A stretch of DNA of 64,000 nucleotides, taken from the NCBI RefSeq assembly GCF_000382285.1, contig NZ_KB907931.1, forward strand, positions 62,001-126,000. The letters run 5' to 3'. Both the position numbers and the translations under genes were made by a program. Shown piece by piece: positions 63,769 through 64,000 of the stretch. The notes beneath the pieces are model-generated. The model did not search any database and was not told the origin of the DNA. It was given only the letters and a program-made list of their open reading frames with translations. This stretch comes from Solimonas variicoloris DSM 15731. GTDB taxonomy: Bacteria; Pseudomonadota; Gammaproteobacteria; Nevskiales; Nevskiaceae. The first letter of the stretch is position 1, and each line of letters opens with the position of its first letter.

Positions 63769-64000
63769 TCAGAACCAGGCTTGGCCACGCCGCAGGTCGG
63801 CGCGGAAACGGCGCAGCAGTTCGAACGGCCCGGTCACCGGCGCGCCGCGCGTGGCGTTGGCGGCGCCGATCGCGAAGGCCAGCCGCCATTGCCGGAACAT
63901 CGAGGCGTAGCCGCGATGCAGCGGCGTGTCCGGATGGTAGATATGCGCGGCCTCGGCGGTGACGCCGTTGACTTCGAGGATGCGCAGCGCCGTGCCGGCG
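63769..64000 (-). CDS. ATP-grasp/carboxylate-amine ligase-like protein, C-terminal fragment
   Basis: The frame is open through the right edge, so only about 76 C-terminal residues are visible. ALRILEVNGVTAEAAHIYHP followed by YASMFRQWRLAFAIGAANATRG resembles the end of ATP-grasp ligase-like proteins, in which the ExN segment binds Mg-ATP. The stop is TGA at 63769-63771. The family call is from pattern only. Confidence 0.5.
   Translation of the reverse strand, partial: AGTALRILEVNGVTAEAAHIYHPDTPLHRGYASMFRQWRLAFAIGAANATRGAPVTGPFELLRRFRADLRRGQAWF

Noticed and set aside
1-64000. CRISPR arrays, insertion sequences, prophage or integron features
   Set aside because: No spaced direct repeats, transposase or integrase genes were seen.

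Overview
The window is GC-rich chromosomal DNA from a Gammaproteobacterium. The pili, PTS-Ntr, rpoN, rplM/rpsI, TonB-receptor and DUF1302/DUF1329 content fits a Nevskiales/Solimonadaceae-like organism, but that placement is inference from gene content. I see no rRNA, CRISPR array, phage or insertion sequence. There is one tRNA gene, tRNA-Gln(CUG).

Layout. 1-6 kb: the end of a DUF1302 outer-membrane/secreted protein, a TonB-dependent receptor and a secreted NHL-type beta-propeller. 6-16.7 kb: a hisC-like aminotransferase and a complete five-step histidine utilisation locus. On the minus strand this is hutI-hutH-hutG-hutU-hutD, chained by ATGA overlaps. Divergently on the plus strand are hutF and the repressor gene hutC, followed by a LysR gene. 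16.8-26.4 kb: a triheme cytochrome c, then a tightly coupled operon. It encodes a sodium:solute symporter, a small secreted protein, DUF1592-type and DUF1552-type proteins, a periplasmic Yx(FWY)xxD-repeat protein, an unknown secreted protein and a LuxR-type HTH protein. 26.6-29.7 kb: SanA/YdcF-like, MAPEG, VWA/CoxE-like and AlkA-like genes.

29.7-45 kb is the most unusual part. On the minus strand lie an autoinducer-binding LuxR regulator, a heme-oxygenase-like diiron oxidase and a GNAT/autoinducer-synthase-like acyltransferase. A TetR gene and a second LuxR paralogue of exactly the same length follow. Next come two secreted proteins of unknown function in visibly less GC-rich DNA, then a DUF1302-DUF1329-YCF48-RND/MMPL operon. 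Related lux-box-like inverted repeats of the form CTGSC-N(6)-GACAG sit in the intergenic regions before the oxidase/acyltransferase pair, the TetR gene and the DUF1302 operon, with a weaker copy before the first secreted protein. I propose that this is one quorum-sensing-like regulon with a non-standard signal synthase.

45-64 kb is mostly core genome: mgtE; the PTS-Ntr/Hpr block (ptsI, ptsH, EIIA-Man-type, rapZ, a short hprK, ptsN) with hpf and rpoN; an SDR dehydrogenase; a DUF4399 protein; rhlE; rpiA; yggS; three consecutive PilT-family ATPases; rplM-rpsI with a structured leader; tRNA-Gln; and DoxX-like, YHS-domain and ATP-grasp-like genes at the right edge.
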